Shown: positions 1-11,720 of the stretch, one piece after another | Layout of the letters: every line of letters starts with the position of its first letter | How positions within the stretch are numbered: position 1 is the stretch's first letter | Assembly: GCA_026315105.1 (NCBI GenBank) | Contig: CM048746.1 | Coordinates: 640,267,398-640,331,397, forward strand | Direction: 5' to 3' | DNA from: Locusta migratoria | Lineage: Eukaryota; Arthropoda; Insecta; Orthoptera; Acrididae | DNA: 64,000 nucleotides | Made by a program: the position numbers and the translations under genes | The notes under the pieces: generated by a model | What the model was told of the DNA's origin: nothing | The model's input: the letters and a program-made list of their open reading frames with translations, nothing else | Database searches by the model: none

Positions 1-311
1 AGCGATATGATTTCCGAACAGGACAATGCACATCCACATGTCTCCTGTACCACCCAACGTGCTCTTCAATGTTTGCCTTAAATACCCGGCCAGCATGATC
101 CCCGGCGCTATCCCCATTGAAACTGGCAAGAAATCTGGCCCAATTGAGGCACCAGGTAGAAACTGCATGGCAGACTACTCCACAAGACTGCATTCGGCAC
201 CCCTATGATCACCTCCATGGTAGAATTGTAGCCTTTGTTGCTGTGATAGATGATTATGCATGGTAGTAGTGTCGACATTGCACATGCTCTGTAGATTTTA
301 CTCACATGCGT

Positions 312-512
312 GCCGGCCGCGGTGGCCGAGGGGACTGAGGCACTCCAGTCACGGTCTGCACTGTCACTACGGTCGGGGGTTCGAATCCCCCCTCGGGCAT
401 GGATATTTGTGCCGTCCTAGTTCATAAGTAGTTCATAAGTAGTTTGTAAGTTTAGGGACTGATGACCCCGTAGTTAAGTCCCATAAACTTAACAAACATT
501 TGAACATTTTGA
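312..512 (+). mobile_element. SINE, family A, full length
   Basis: A tRNA-derived SINE. The head GCCGGCCGCGGTGGCCGAG holds a pol III A-box-like TGGCCGAGGGG, and GGTTCGAATCC is a perfect B box. The body carries AGTTTGTAAGTTTAGGGACTG and ends in AACATTTGAACATTTT rather than poly(A). An exact 12-bp target duplication, ACTCACATGCGT, lies at 300-311 and 513-524, so both ends are certain. Non-autonomous; it needs a partner LINE reverse transcriptase. Confidence 0.95.
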
Positions 513-524
513 ACTCACATGCGT

Positions 525-863
525 ATGGATTCGAGTTTGTGTGTTGCATACATCCTCAAGAACGTGTCAATAAATTTTCCTCTGCTGGATTCTTTTTCCA
601 TTTTTATTTTTCATAAGGCTGGGAGATTAATGGAATCGTTCAAGGAAGACACTGGCGAGCTACGAATTGCAAGATCTGAAACTGACCGAACACATCTGCT
701 ACCTGATGGAACATGCCGTCAGAGCACATCGCCCACCTCCCTGCAATTTACGGTAACCATGTCACTTGTGTCTCCAGATGTTGTGACAAGTCCCGTGAGC
801 GACCTATGTAGTTCTTATTGCTTACATGGCAAAGAGACGACACACCTATTATCCATGCCAAAT
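525..863. other. No recognisable feature
   Basis: Unique-looking sequence between a SINE and a LINE 3' end. An open frame at 519-899 has no recognisable domain and starts inside the SINE target duplication. Confidence 0.5.
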
Positions 864-2310
864 GACATCTACACGGGATACTCTGCAAATCACATTTAAG
901 TGCCTGGCAGAGGGTTCACCGAACCACCATTATACTATTTATCTCTCATTCCATTCTCGAATAGCGCGCGGGAAGAAAGAACACCTGAATCTCCCCGTTC
1001 GAGCTCTTATTTCTCGTATTTTATTCTGATGGTCATTTCTACGTTTGTGAGTGGGAGTCAACAATATATTTTCGCATTCGGAGGAGAATGTTGGCGACTG
1101 GAGTTTCGTAAGTAGCCCACGCCGCTGCGATAAGCGGCGTTGTCGTAATGATTCCCATCCCAGGTCCTGTATCATTTCCGTAACTCTGTCTCCCTTGTAT
1201 CGTGATAATACGAAACGAGCTGCCCTTCTCTGGACTCTTTCGATGTCCTCCGTCAAACCCACCTGATGAGGATCACATACTGGGCAGCGATACTCCAAAT
1301 GAGGACGGACAAGCGTAGTGTATGCAGTCTCTTTAGTAGTTCTGTTGTATCTTTTAAGGGTTCTGCCAATAAAATGCAGTATCTGGTTCGTCTTTCCTAC
1401 GACATTCTCTACGTGTACTTTCCAGTTTAAGTCTGAAGTAACAGTAATGCACAGGTATTTTGTGGAGTTTACGGCCTTCACGTTTGATTGATTTATCTTG
1501 TAAACAAAGTTTAACCGATTTCTTTTCGTAATCATGTGCACGACATTATTTATAGTGAATTGGCTATTTTTACACCATAGTGATATCTTATTCAGATCGT
1601 TCTGCAGTTGGTATTGATCTACAGATGATTTCACTAGACGGTAAATGACGACGTCATCTGCAGAAAACTTAAGTGATCTACTTAGATTTTTCCCTAAATC
1701 GTTTATGTAAATAAGGAACAGCAGAGGACCAATAACACTACCCTGTGGAACGCCTGATATCACCTCTGTTTTAGTCGCTGCCTTATCATCGATTACTACG
1801 AAATGTGTCCTCTCTGACAGGAAATCCCCTATCCAATTGCAAATTTGGGGCAAAATACCATAACCACGCAATTTGATTAAAAGCAGTTTGTGGGGTGCGG
1901 TGTCAAAAGCCTTCTGGAAATCAAGAAATACAGAATCGATTTGCGAACCCTTGACGATAGCACCCATCACTTCTTGTGAATAAAGAGCTAGTTGTGTTTC
2001 ACATGAAGGATATTTTATAAATCTGTGTTGACCTTGGGTCAATAAATCGTTCTGTTCGAGATAATATTTGAATACAGCATATGTTACAAGACCCTGCTGC
2101 AAATTGACGTCATTGAAATAGGCCTGTAGTTTAGTGGGTTACTCCTTCTGCCTTTCTTGTATATAGGTGTGACCTGTGAAACTTTCCAATCTTTTGGTAC
2201 AGATCCTTCTTTCAGAGAGCGGTTGTATATGGCTGTTAAGTAAGGAGCTATCGCTTCAGTATAATAAGATAGAAATCTAATGGATATACAGTCCGTAGAC
2301 AAGAACTATG
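864..2310 (-). mobile_element. CR1/L2-type LINE, 5'-truncated
   Basis: A non-LTR retrotransposon copy read on the minus strand. The 3' end at about 864-960 (TGCAGAGTATCCCGTGTAG on the minus strand) recurs in two other copies here, near 43,845 (minus) and 63,400 (plus). It is cut off 5' at about 2310, inside the reverse transcriptase, as expected from incomplete target-primed reverse transcription. No clear target duplication was found. Confidence 0.9.
939..2302 (-). pseudogene. LINE reverse transcriptase, frameshifted (CR1/L2 clade)
   Basis: Encodes the reverse transcriptase and C-terminal region of a LINE ORF2. Two overlapping frames cover it. 2302-2084 gives the N-terminal fingers (WKVSQVTPIYKKG, NYRPISMTSICS). 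2102-939 gives the rest: FLDFQKAFD (the first catalytic Asp block), GVPQGSVIGPLLFLIYINDL, and SADDVVIY in place of the usual YADDT/FADDT. The C-terminal signature RRAARFVLSRY...LGWESLRQRR is typical of CR1/L2-like elements. A frameshift near 2090-2100 separates the two frames, so this copy is inactive. The endonuclease and ORF1 are absent. The clade is inferred from motifs, not from a tree. Confidence 0.9.
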
Positions 2311-3955
2311 TAGACGGTCATGACACTGTTTGTTACTAATCAATGAAAATATTGAGGAGAAAACGAGGTGCACTTGGATGGCAGCATGTGATTCCATATT
2401 AAGAAATAAGAATAGGGTTTATCTAGGAAAATTAGAAGAGGTCCATTTTAAACAACCATGTATTAAAAAGGGGATTGACGACACTGTCACAGCTTACAGC
2501 GCATCGGAATGTAGCGATAAACGTGTGCTATCCAGCAGGATTGAAGAGCTCAGTTAGTCGACTGCTGGAACATCAGACACATTTCTATCGTGTAGCTAAG
2601 GTTTGAATCCTCGTCAGTTACACCGTTGCTAGAGCCTGGATTTAAAAATCTAATCTCTTTCAAAATTATCGGCGGAATGAGTTGTTTTTACACTTTTATC
2701 TTTAACTGAATTGAACGATATCTTGCCGACCTTATATTGTGTCATTTTTGTTTAGTTTACCATTGAATTAAATGGATAGTGCTTTTAAATGGAAGTATCA
2801 CATGAATATTTCTTACAATCACATGTGATGAGATAGATATATTAGTGCTATAAACTACCACAAACCAAGCATACTGGAACATAGGTTTACAATTTTGTTC
2901 AGAAAATTGTTTGGTAGTCATAGGATGAGGTTTGATGATGAAGTGACGATGGCATAGTTCTTCCACTTGTTTGAACCGTTTCACCGAAATCGCGCAACCG
3001 TACTTCGAGATCTATTATGATTTCATGCGGAGAGTCTTTGGCAGTGTTGACAGAATTTAATGATACACTGACGACAATGTCAATCTTGTTACTTGGTTTC
3101 TCTGTGACATAATTTGTCATTCGAGGAAGAGTTATTCGAAGTACGATTTCCTGCTGTTACGACTATTGTAGCTCGAAGGTGTGCCTTCGGAGTTTGGCAA
3201 ACTAGGCAGAGTTGTGGGGAACGTAGCGGTCAGCGGCAATGGGAGAAACGATCATTTTAGGGCACCTACAGCCATATTAAAGTGGTACCAAAGCCTGTAC
3301 CTATTGAGAATGAAGTCATGTTTTGAAACCACCACAGGAAACAAATGTAGCGCTAAGGAAGGCCGAACTATTCCCCAAACATCACTGTTTCCACAAAATG
3401 TAATCCGTTCTGTACGAGGATCAGATCCCGCTCTGTAGGTTAAAGGGGAATATTTTTAAAATGCGGTTCGATATCGTTAACGTTTACCTACCACAATAGA
3501 CGTCTTCAGTCGCGTGATGTAATATGGAAGCGCAAAACTTTTTTAATCAACCCCATCTGTAGCAACGTGAGCAACAAGGCCGTTAAGAAGTCAGCAAACA
3601 GAATTTCGGAGCAAAAGAGATCCGTGTTTACGTTGCAGCAATATCAAAGGATTTCGTACAGCTCGAGACACACTCTACTGTATAGAGCTGACACTTTCCT
3701 ACTCTTGAGTGTAGTACAAACTTCCCGAAATTCAGGTCGGCTGTCGCATATTCGAGGTATAGAGAGTAAAATGTGCCAACGAGAAATGTATATGCTGTGT
3801 CATTTATTGTCTATCATTTTAGGTGCAATATTTTTATCGCTTGATAAAAGGTTAGCCTACCCAATAAAGCCCATTTTTAACCACCAACTGTTTTATTAAA
3901 TCCATTAGTATTTACCGACTTCTGTCACTGACCATCACCAAAGGACATAAGATGT

Positions 3956-3956
<1 letters not shown>
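2311..3956. other. No recognisable gene
   Basis: AT-rich sequence with short open frames that show no domain. A weak tRNA-like patch near 2600 has GGTTTGAATCC, a degenerate B box, but no convincing A box. Confidence 0.5.

Positions 3957-4008
<52 letters not shown>
3957..4008 (+). repeat. Uninterrupted poly(A) run, 52 A
   Basis: Fifty-two consecutive A bases follow GACATAAGATGTC. Such a pure tract is either the tail of a recent retroposition event or a replication or assembly expansion. I could not find a matching target duplication or a recognisable retroposed body upstream. Confidence 0.9.
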
Positions 4009-4010
<2 letters not shown>

Positions 4011-6477
4011 GTAAAATACATAATATAAAGCTGTATCTTGCTGATAAGCACCACAGTCCATCGATATGTTCAGATTTAAATGTGTGATGTGCAACACCAT
4101 CCAATTGCTGAAAGCGGATCGAAGTAGAACTGTTTGAATTGCTACCATCTCAACCGGTTCTTGAAGGCAAGAGGCTTATTGTGAAATACATCAGGTTTGA
4201 GGGCTCCATATACAAAGTAATCTCAATGAAATTTAGTCTGACATGGCTCGCCAGCTAGTGCCGTGACCAGACTGACTTCTTCTAACAACAGTGTCAAATG
4301 TGAAGACTGCGTAAAACGTTCTCGAAGATTCGGCCGGCTATATGGGCAGTTATTCTATCTTGTGGGAGGCTGCGACAACGATCTGAAAATCGTGTACACT
4401 CATCAGATCTCCTTTTATTTTCCCGACCCTGTTGTTAAGAGATCGTTATGCGCCTGCCTCTTTAGTTTTTTCTTAGCATCTCTCCGATATCCTCCCGTAG
4501 GCGGACAAAAGCTGTGATACATTCATTATACATTTTAATCCCATTCGGTACGGGTCCGAAACACTCGAGCGGTATTCTGGGATAAGTCGCACGAGAGACT
4601 ACATTTCCATGGTATTTCACAAATGAACCAAATTTAGCCACCTGCTTTGCCTATGGCTAAACCATTTCACATTCCTAGAAAGTGGTACTTGAACAAGCCG
4701 TGACACGGTTCTGCAGAAGAGTACGTTTTCTGGGGTGTATTTACCTAAATATATTAAAGACTGAAACGAAATTGTGATGTACGGAGCACTTTCAGATCTT
4801 GTCTAACTGAATTTACGTCCAGATTTTATTTTCCGTACTTCATAATACATAACGACCAAATCTGAGAAAATTCTGAGGTTACCAGTCGACAGACAGCGAT
4901 GAAATTATCCGAATGGGACAGGAATTAGTAAATGTGATGAATATCCACAGAAAAACAAATTATTAAAGTTTCGGAATAACTTATTATTTCAATAGGAGGC
5001 AGTCAATGACGCGTTAGACCACCTCTAGCCCCAATGCGATTCCAGCTGTGTTCCACCGTCAACATCCCTAGACGTTTTAAGAGAGCCTGTCCACAGTCAT
5101 CAAAATGTTCTCTATTCAGCAGAAATAAGGAGGCCTTCCTGGAGGAGGCACGATTTCGTAGCCACGAATACCGTGAGACGAGCATTGTTTTTGCTGAAAC
5201 TTACGCTTAAGATGAATAGCCATACACGGCAAGGGAAACGGCATCCAAAATTTTACCATCAGCTTGCAAATTTTAAAAATTTACTGAAAGGGTGTCGCTT
5301 GAAACTGTATGTGTTGGATTCGTGTCCCCACGAGGAAACGTTTGGAAAGCAGTGATCCAGGAATATGATTCGAGGGCAAGCGGTCCCAAGTTCAAATTCC
5401 TGTCCAACTATCCGTGTCATCGTTAGATCGGAGAGGAATATATTTTCTGGATGAACCTCGTACATGATGGCTTTATAGTGACCTTAGAGATTATACTACA
5501 ATCCCTCTTCTTATCAGCTTAGTGGGAATTGTGAAAACAAGATTAGATCCATCTCACACAAAAGTGATTTCTAGCAATCATTCCTTACGCGTTCCCTACC
5601 AGAATGGAACGAAAAGTAAAAGTGAATTTCGAACTGCTCATTACAGATTTTTTCATAGTATTGACTTTTAGCAGAAGACGTAATTAGTACAATTCGGCAT
5701 TTTCCGCTGATACCAGTGGCAGTGTCAATTTGTAACCAGTTTTCATGGCTCATTCACTGTGCGTCTTTACTTTGTGTTGTATTTTATTTTACCTTCATTT
5801 CTTTTCTTACAGTGCACAAAACCAACGATTGAAACCTGGTTTCCTGGCACATCCACACTAGCTACGACGGCTACGGATGAATTCATGAAATATTATCTTT
5901 TCCGGGTCTTCCCTACCAAAAACCGCAGAGTACAGAAATAAACTTAGCACGATGCCCCATAAGATAGTAGTTCTGTCCCACTTTAGGTTACGGTAGTAAC
6001 ACTAAAAGCGGGCCTTTGTGATCGTCTTTTGACAGCTGGAAATGTAAATGAAAATAACGGCTTAACCATTCATCTGACACGAAAATAGAATAACTGAATT
6101 TGTAAAGGAGAAAATTCACTACAACTTTGCTCCCATATGCTTTTTTTCATGTCTCATATCGTTTGAGAGATACTTGCAAAAATAACAAAAGATTTGACAC
6201 CCTCCATTGAATTAACGGAAACCAGCCGTTCGGAGATGTCATGTGACATTCCTCGCCTAGAACTCTGTTTGGCATACGCCATCTTGCCTTGCGTATTTGA
6301 TGATTTTCTTATTGTAACTTATACGTTGTCATTTCAAAGCCATGACGCACTGAAGAATTGACAAGAATACGTCGTTCTTCGAACGATAAATGATAATCGA
6401 GAGTCTTAAATGCCATAGTATCATCAGTTAATAAATGCCGTTAATAGTACTAGATTATAGGACGAATGTTCAGATTG
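4009..6477. other. No recognisable gene
   Basis: About 2.5 kb of AT-rich sequence with only short, domain-free open frames. No SINE head, LINE motif or inverted repeat was recognised. Confidence 0.5.
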
Positions 6478-6570
6478 TTAGCCGTAGCGTAGTGGGTAAT
6501 GCGTAATGCGTCGGTCTGTGATGCTGAAGTTGAGTGGTTCGGAACCCGCCAATACATAATTTTTTTCCTT
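6478..6570 (+). repeat. tRNA-like SINE relic
   Basis: TAGCGTAGTGGG resembles an A box and GGTTCGGAACCC resembles a B box about 50 bp downstream, followed by a T-run (pol III terminator-like). No acceptor stem can be paired, so I call it a SINE head relic and not a tRNA gene. Confidence 0.5.
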
Positions 6571-7610
6571 AAAAGGGTTTCAGGCACTCTTATTAATCAA
6601 ATAGAGCTGTATTCTTCAATTTAGAATTTGTACTGTTGTATAGTTCTTCTACTGGTCGTTTTTCTGTAAGCATGTTCACAACGAAACTATACGTACTTAA
6701 TGAGACAACTGTCATCAATCGAACACCGTGGACGTATGTTGTAATATACGGTCCGCACTGCACCGTATAAAATTTTATATAGACCATGTCCTTCGTCCGG
6801 TTTTTAAGGCCAAGTTTGGAAAATTTAATCAAGATCAAATGAACGGTATGAAATAGCATGGAATACAAACAAACTAACATCGATTTATGTATATGAGATT
6901 TAATGACCATCGGGATAACTGTCTTTTTGTTGTGACCTCATCGCCTGTTTGTTGTTTACTCGTCCCAGTCTGATTGTCAATAAAGGTATTGGTGCAGGAT
7001 CCTTTGACATCTAAAACATTGATATAGTTAGTATTATATGATATTTATTGACTGAAACTGATAATACTCAAGAACATTGTTTCATCTTTCTTCTTCCTTC
7101 TCGTGGCGCTGTCTGTATGATACTAGCTGCCCTGTGACCTAGTTACCTGCGCTTAGCCGCATTCAGACTTCGTAGCTGCCTAGTAACTGCCGAGTTCTCA
7201 CTAGTAACTGCCGTATTCCTGGATAGTAACTGCCGGGCGTCCAGACGTTTGTCGGCCTAGATGTAGCCACTTGTAGAGGGAGCGCGTCTTCGGTTACTCC
7301 CTCCAGGATGCGCGGCGCCTGCTTGCGATTGGCTTTCGGTCGATCGCTGCCTTCTCCACGATCGTTCCCTTATGTCTGGCGTGTGGCGCTGATTTTACGC
7401 TACAACATTTTTCAAATGATCATCTTTTGCAATTTCTTCAGTGCAAACCCTAAAAAGAAGCTGACACTATTATTTGGATATTCGTACATGCGTGTTCGAC
7501 ATCGTCTGTCGCTCATAGCTCTAAATATGATGGTTTGAACTTAAACAGTGACTACTAATTATTCACAACCTCTATAAAAGCGTTACATGTTTGTACCTGA
7601 TACTGTCCTT
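6571..7610. other. No gene; LTR-like subrepeat patch at 7130-7340
   Basis: 6571-7100 holds nothing recognisable. At about 7165-7240 the string AGTAACTGCCG or a close variant occurs three times in a GC-richer stretch, an arrangement often seen in LTR U3 regions. An AATAAA lies at about 6980. No LTR ends or target duplication could be fixed. Confidence 0.4.
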
Positions 7611-8660
7611 CAAAGTAGTCACCAGGGTTGTGTAGAACCCGTTGCGAGCGATGTGGAAGGCGTAATATATCGTTAGCAGATCCTGTTCTGTTGATGGTGC
7701 GAATGGAGCGGTCTACTGTCTGTCGCCGGCCGCGGTGGCCGAGGAGACTGAGGCGCTGCAGTCACGGTCTGCATGGCCACTACGGTCGGGGGTTCGAATC
7801 CCCCCTCGGGCATGGATATTTGTGCCGTCCTTAGTTGTAAGTAGTTCATAAGTGGTTTGTAAGTTTAGGGACTGATGACCCCGTAGTTAAGTCCCATACA
7901 CTTTACAAACATTTGAACATTTTTTTTGTACTGTCTGTCGAATCTCTGGAACAGTTCTGAAGCGAACACTAAGAAGTCTTTCCTTCATCTTCCGAATCAA
8001 ATCAATATCACAAGGACATAAGTCCGGGGAGTATTGTGAATGGTACAACACTTCCCAATGTCATCGACCGAATATAAGCAGCTACAGCTTGTGGTGTATG
8101 CGCCCGCGCATTGTCGTGCAAAAAGATGGGTGGGTTGCGCAGAAAGTGTTGCCGCTTCTTTCGCAAAGCTGATTGCAGGTGATGCTTCAAAAACGAACAG
8201 CAATACTGTGCATTGACGGTTTGCCGTGGAGGAATATATCGTGTACGGAAAACATCATAAGTCGTACCCGAGAATCACCATGACTTTCAAAATACTGGGG
8301 TACTGACGCACTTTCGACTTTCGCGGCGACCCATAGTGACGCCATTCTTTGGATTGGCGTTTCAGGTATGGCTCGTACAATGTGGCCCATGTCTCATCCA
8401 GTGTTACTATACGGCGTAAGAAAGCATCTCCTTCGCACACATAGCGCTCCAAGTGCGTCTGTGCAGCGTCGTAAAGCATCCATTTCTGCATTTGACACTG
8501 TCGTGCTGCGCGAACATTGGAACACTCAACCTTGATCCATCTTCGTTGTTGCTGTTTCGAAAACCCAGTGACACCTTTACGTTAGACCGCTCGATCCTAA
8601 GTGACTGAGTTTCCCTCGATCGCCGGTAACTTGGGACATGTGAGTCCATTTACTCGGAGG
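7611..8660 (-). pseudogene. Mariner-family transposase relic
   Basis: A degenerate mariner (DD34D) transposase on the minus strand, spread over several frames. Recognisable pieces from N to C: 8491-8255 has RRIVTLDETW (first catalytic Asp) and QSKEWRHYGSPRKSKVRQ. 8190-8008 has FLHDNARAHTPQAVAAY (second catalytic Asp in HDNAR). Near 7620, GDYFEG-like sequence matches the usual mariner C-terminus. Many frameshifts and stops make it inactive. A SINE at 7725-7928 splits the C-terminal part. Terminal inverted repeats were not located. Confidence 0.85.
7725..7928 (+). mobile_element. SINE, family A, inside mariner relic
   Basis: Full-length family A copy with head GCCGGCCGCGGTGGCCGAG and perfect B box GGTTCGAATCC. 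Target duplication TACTGTCTGTC is exact at 7714-7724 and 7929-7939. It is therefore younger than the mariner relic it interrupts. Confidence 0.95.
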
Positions 8661-9158
8661 TAAGTTAGCTATGTTAACAACGTGTGGTACCAGCGACAAT
8701 AATAGATTCATTTGCATAGTGCCTCTACAGCAGTGCTGCCACTATTTAAGTTCCAACCATCGCATGTCCTAGCGACATCCGCCCCCCTCCTCATGAACCG
8801 TAGCAAAATTGAATTATCTCAAAGGAACAAATTTAATCTTCTTTACTTAGATTCATCTTTCTTGTTGTTTAAATTGTTGGACAAAGTTTTTGCGTATTTT
8901 TCGGAATGGAACCTATTATCCTATTTTCACATGATTTCCGACATAAAAGTATGTTTTCCGTAATGAATGTTTTGCATTTCAGGCAAGACTCAAAAAAAAA
9001 TTTATGCTAATTAAGATTTTTCTCACTGTATAGATAATTTGTAGAGGAGTATATTTTTTGTTGAATTTTTCAGAATTACTATTGTATCAAGCTTTTTTTC
9101 CGACGGTGAACTTAAAGAACTTGCCGTAATGGTTTTCATGGTCACGTTTTAGAGCCGT
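8661..9158. other. No recognisable feature
   Basis: AT-rich sequence; the open frame at 8712-8963 has no domain. Confidence 0.5.
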
Positions 9159-9510
9159 ATGTCCTTCCAAACGCTGACAATCGTTATATTAGAAAAATGG
9201 AAATTGTTGAGGAAACTTAGTAAAGATTGGGGATTGGAAATGAAAGACATACTCGGGACTCGTAACCTAATACCATCGGGGTCGAAACGCTTTAGTTGGT
9301 TAATAGAGGCCCATAGGAAAGAAAAAAGAATTAGAAAGAGAATGACAGCAATTGTAGTGAAGTTTGACAGAGAAACAGGGAGACCACGAAGAAGATGGGG
9401 GGAGTGTATCTGTGAAGATTTCCGGAAGAAACATCTAAGGAAAGAGGATGTATGGGACCGAGGGAAATGAAGAAGACTGGCCAGGAGCGTCGACCTCTCT
9501 TGAATGAGAA
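9159..9510 (+). pseudogene. LINE ORF2 C-terminal relic
   Basis: The frame at 9159-9470 ends with a LINE-type C-terminus: RETGRPRRRWGE, then EDV.DRGK, a stop where Trp is expected, and RRLARSVDLS in the same frame to about 9505. This GRPRRRW...W.RLA pattern closes the reverse transcriptase ORF of several non-LTR clades (Jockey or RTE-like). Only about 110 codons survive and no RT motif is left. Confidence 0.6.
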
Positions 9511-9754
9511 AAGACGAAGATGACGTTCTGTATTAAGTTCTTTTCCCTATCTATTGGTCCCTGAAAACAGTTTTCCGACTTTGCTCTTATTGGTCATTAA
9601 GACACTATATTATAAATCAGTCTATTATCTACTCAATTATAATGAATGTTACATTAGGCTCTCCGTAATTTTAGCATTAAATATGTTTGACTTAGACATA
9701 CGTTTTTCTATTACTGAAAGTCAAGTTATTTTATGGTGCAAGTACTTTCTCTTG

Positions 9755-9988
9755 TGACGGCGACACCCCGAGCAAGATTTTGCGCTCCCCCTGAGGGATG
9801 CGACGCATTGGTTTAAAAACACTGGTGCTACGGACTGGACTGTTGTTCCCGCCGGAGGTTCCAGTCCTCGCTCTGGCATGTTTGTGTGTGCTGTCCTTAG
9901 AGAAAGATAGTATAAATAGTTTGTAAAACAAGAGAGTGATAATCATAGCAGATGGTCCAATAGGTGTACTAACATTTGGACATTTTAT
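9755..9988 (+). mobile_element. Diverged SINE, shared body
   Basis: A degenerate member of the window's SINE superfamily. GGAGGTTCCAGTCCTCGCTC resembles the B-box arm, GCATGTTTGTGTGTGCTGTCC the linker, and TAGTTTGTAAAAC...GAGTGATAATCA the body, ending in ACATTTGGACATTT. No target duplication is visible. Confidence 0.7.
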
Positions 9989-9992
9989 AGTC

Positions 9993-10618
9993 ACACTGCC
10001 GAAAATAATGGTTCACCTAGAAAGACAATTTGATTTTGACCCGATAGCGGTAGATGTAATCGAAGAGTAATAGAATTACTGATATGGGTTTCAACTTTGT
10101 CCACCAACTGACATATCTGTCAGAAAGCTATTTAAATAATACCTTTAGAAGGCAATGTTTACAGCCATAGAGCTTAGTGTGAAGCAAACAGGCACCATGT
10201 CACAGAAACGCCAACCGAGTCAGTTTCATAGGGGTGAGATGTGGCCTTCCTATTGGCTGGATGGTCGCTGTCGGTAATTGCCACACAAGTTAGATGAGCT
10301 ACATCAGTTGTGGAAAGATGCTGGTTTTAGTGCTTACGCGAATATTCTCACACCTATAGATTAGGTTTTTCCTTATCCACCAAGATCGAGATATTGTAAT
10401 GTCAGCAGTGTCAGAAAGTCTACATACCAATGTATCGGATAGAGGGTTTGTAAGCCCAAAAGTGTCAACATGAACTGTCCCATCACAAAAAAGTGAGACT
10501 ATGGGAAGGCACACATCTAGCCCTCCTTCAAATCATGCCACAGTATCGAAGTGAACGGCCCGACTAGTGCTGCCACAGGATGACTTGAAAGATGGAAAGA
10601 TTAACCGTGGTCTTCATT
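9993..10618 (+). pseudogene. Tc1-like element, 5' segment (inverted repeat plus transposase N-terminus)
   Basis: Left end of an old Tc1-like transposon whose remaining pieces lie at 11205-11497, 22899-23037 and after 23239. A TIR-like start, CACTGCCGAAAATAATGG, lies near 9995 and can be matched imperfectly to CACTACCGGAATTATAAATG on the minus strand near 23,437. The ATG at 10197 begins MSQKRQPSQFHRGEM, the usual helix-turn-helix start of Tc1 transposases; frameshifts follow. The segment ends MERLTVVFI, just before the first catalytic Asp block, where a LINE fragment is inserted. Confidence 0.7.
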
Positions 10619-11204
10619 ATTAATTTATTTATTGTGTTAGAAGCACAGAGTCTAAAATACACTGACAGTATTCAAAATAAATTAATACAGAATGTAAAAA
10701 ACTGAAATACAGAATACATAAACAATTACATGAAGAAGGATTGTCAAAATATAAGTAAAATACACTAAAATATTAAACCAACAAAGGAAAACTCATTGTT
10801 CCGTCATCCCATATAATGGCAGACCAGAAATTGGCTACGTCGAGTGTGTTACGTGTCACCTTCCTCAAGTCTGTCATGGTGCATGTAGCTGGAGATGCAG
10901 CACACTGCAGTAGGTGGTTATTACACTGCACAGAACCACACGCGCAAATGACTGAATGCACGGGAAGGTCCCACATCTGCAGGTTGGTTTTGTATCTCAT
11001 GGTACGGAGCACAGTCTGTTGATAGCCTTCCATGTTGTCCACTTCTCTGAGTGGCCAGGGGAAGCTCTTCCATCGGCATCATCCACTGCTCCAAGTAATG
11101 ACATTTTTCCCGTCATTTTGATATCCTGGCTTGCAGTGGTGTTCCTGTAAGTGCATCTGTAATTGCCAGAAAGCTCTTTCTCGATTTCAGCCGAGGTTGT
11201 ACTA
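10619..11204 (-). mobile_element. LINE 3' fragment inserted in the Tc1-like transposase
   Basis: A 586-bp insertion bounded by an exact 12-bp duplication, GTGGTCTTCATT, at 10607-10618 and 11205-11216. On the minus strand it carries a degenerate LINE ORF2 C-terminus with a zinc-knuckle-like CACGSVQCNNHLLQC at about 10,890-10,940, then an AT-rich 3' UTR ending at the 10,619 side. Severe 5' truncation with a target duplication is the normal product of target-primed reverse transcription. The clade is not resolved. Confidence 0.75.
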
Positions 11205-11497
11205 GTGGTCTTCATTGATGACAGCAGATTCTGTCTGCATGCATCTCGTTTGCTCGTACGATGAAGACCTGGCGAGCACGGTCTCGTAGGGTGCATTCGT
11301 CCTAGACAAACTGGCCTTATTCAGGGCTTATGGACTGGGTGCAGTAAACTACAACTCTCATTCACGTTTGGTATTTGTGGAAGCATCTCCGGCAAGTGCT
11401 CAGTACGTACTGAATATTTTAGGACCCCACCTCTTATTTTTAAATGAAAGGCGAGGTGCTGTTCCAACAGGATAATGCTGCACGTGTATTCAACGTA
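11205..11497 (+). pseudogene. Tc1-like transposase, DDE core segment
   Basis: Continues the element started at 9993. VVFIDDSRFCLHAS holds the first catalytic Asp block. After frame changes, NYNSHSRLVFVE and AQYVLNILGPHLLFLNERRG follow, then VFQQDNAAR, the second catalytic Asp block. Frameshifts show it is dead. The segment stops at 11497, where the 11.4-kb long-inverted-repeat element begins. About 35 codons expected between QQDNA and WDMMGR of a Tc1 transposase are missing at the junction. Confidence 0.85.
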
Positions 11498-11637
11498 CAG
11501 TCTTAGTCAAAAAAATTGATCGCCGGCCGGCCGACGCAGAATGCTAAGTCCGACGATGTGCACGATCTGGCAACACTGTAGAATGCGGTACTGTCAGGAG
11601 GAAGTGTTAGGGCCTTCTCGAGACGGTTATGTGATAT

Positions 11638-11720
11638 GTGACCGCGTGGTCTCGCGGTAAGAGTAGCGTTTACAAGCGTATAAATAAGCAGTCGCGAGAT
11701 CGAATCCAACCACCTTCAAC
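11638..11720 (+). repeat. tRNA-like module in left arm
   Basis: GACCGCGTGGTCTCGCGGTA resembles a tRNA D-arm and A box, and AGATCGAATCC the B box, followed by a run of nine T (pol III terminator-like). It has no pairing acceptor stem, so it is not called a tRNA gene. The right arm has a diverged copy at about 22,690-22,765. Confidence 0.45.

Noticed and set aside
312..400. A functional tRNA gene (also at 7725, 17337, 36489, 43910, 61368 and similar sites)
   Set aside because: A and B boxes are good, but there is no paired acceptor stem, and the units have target duplications and a SINE body.
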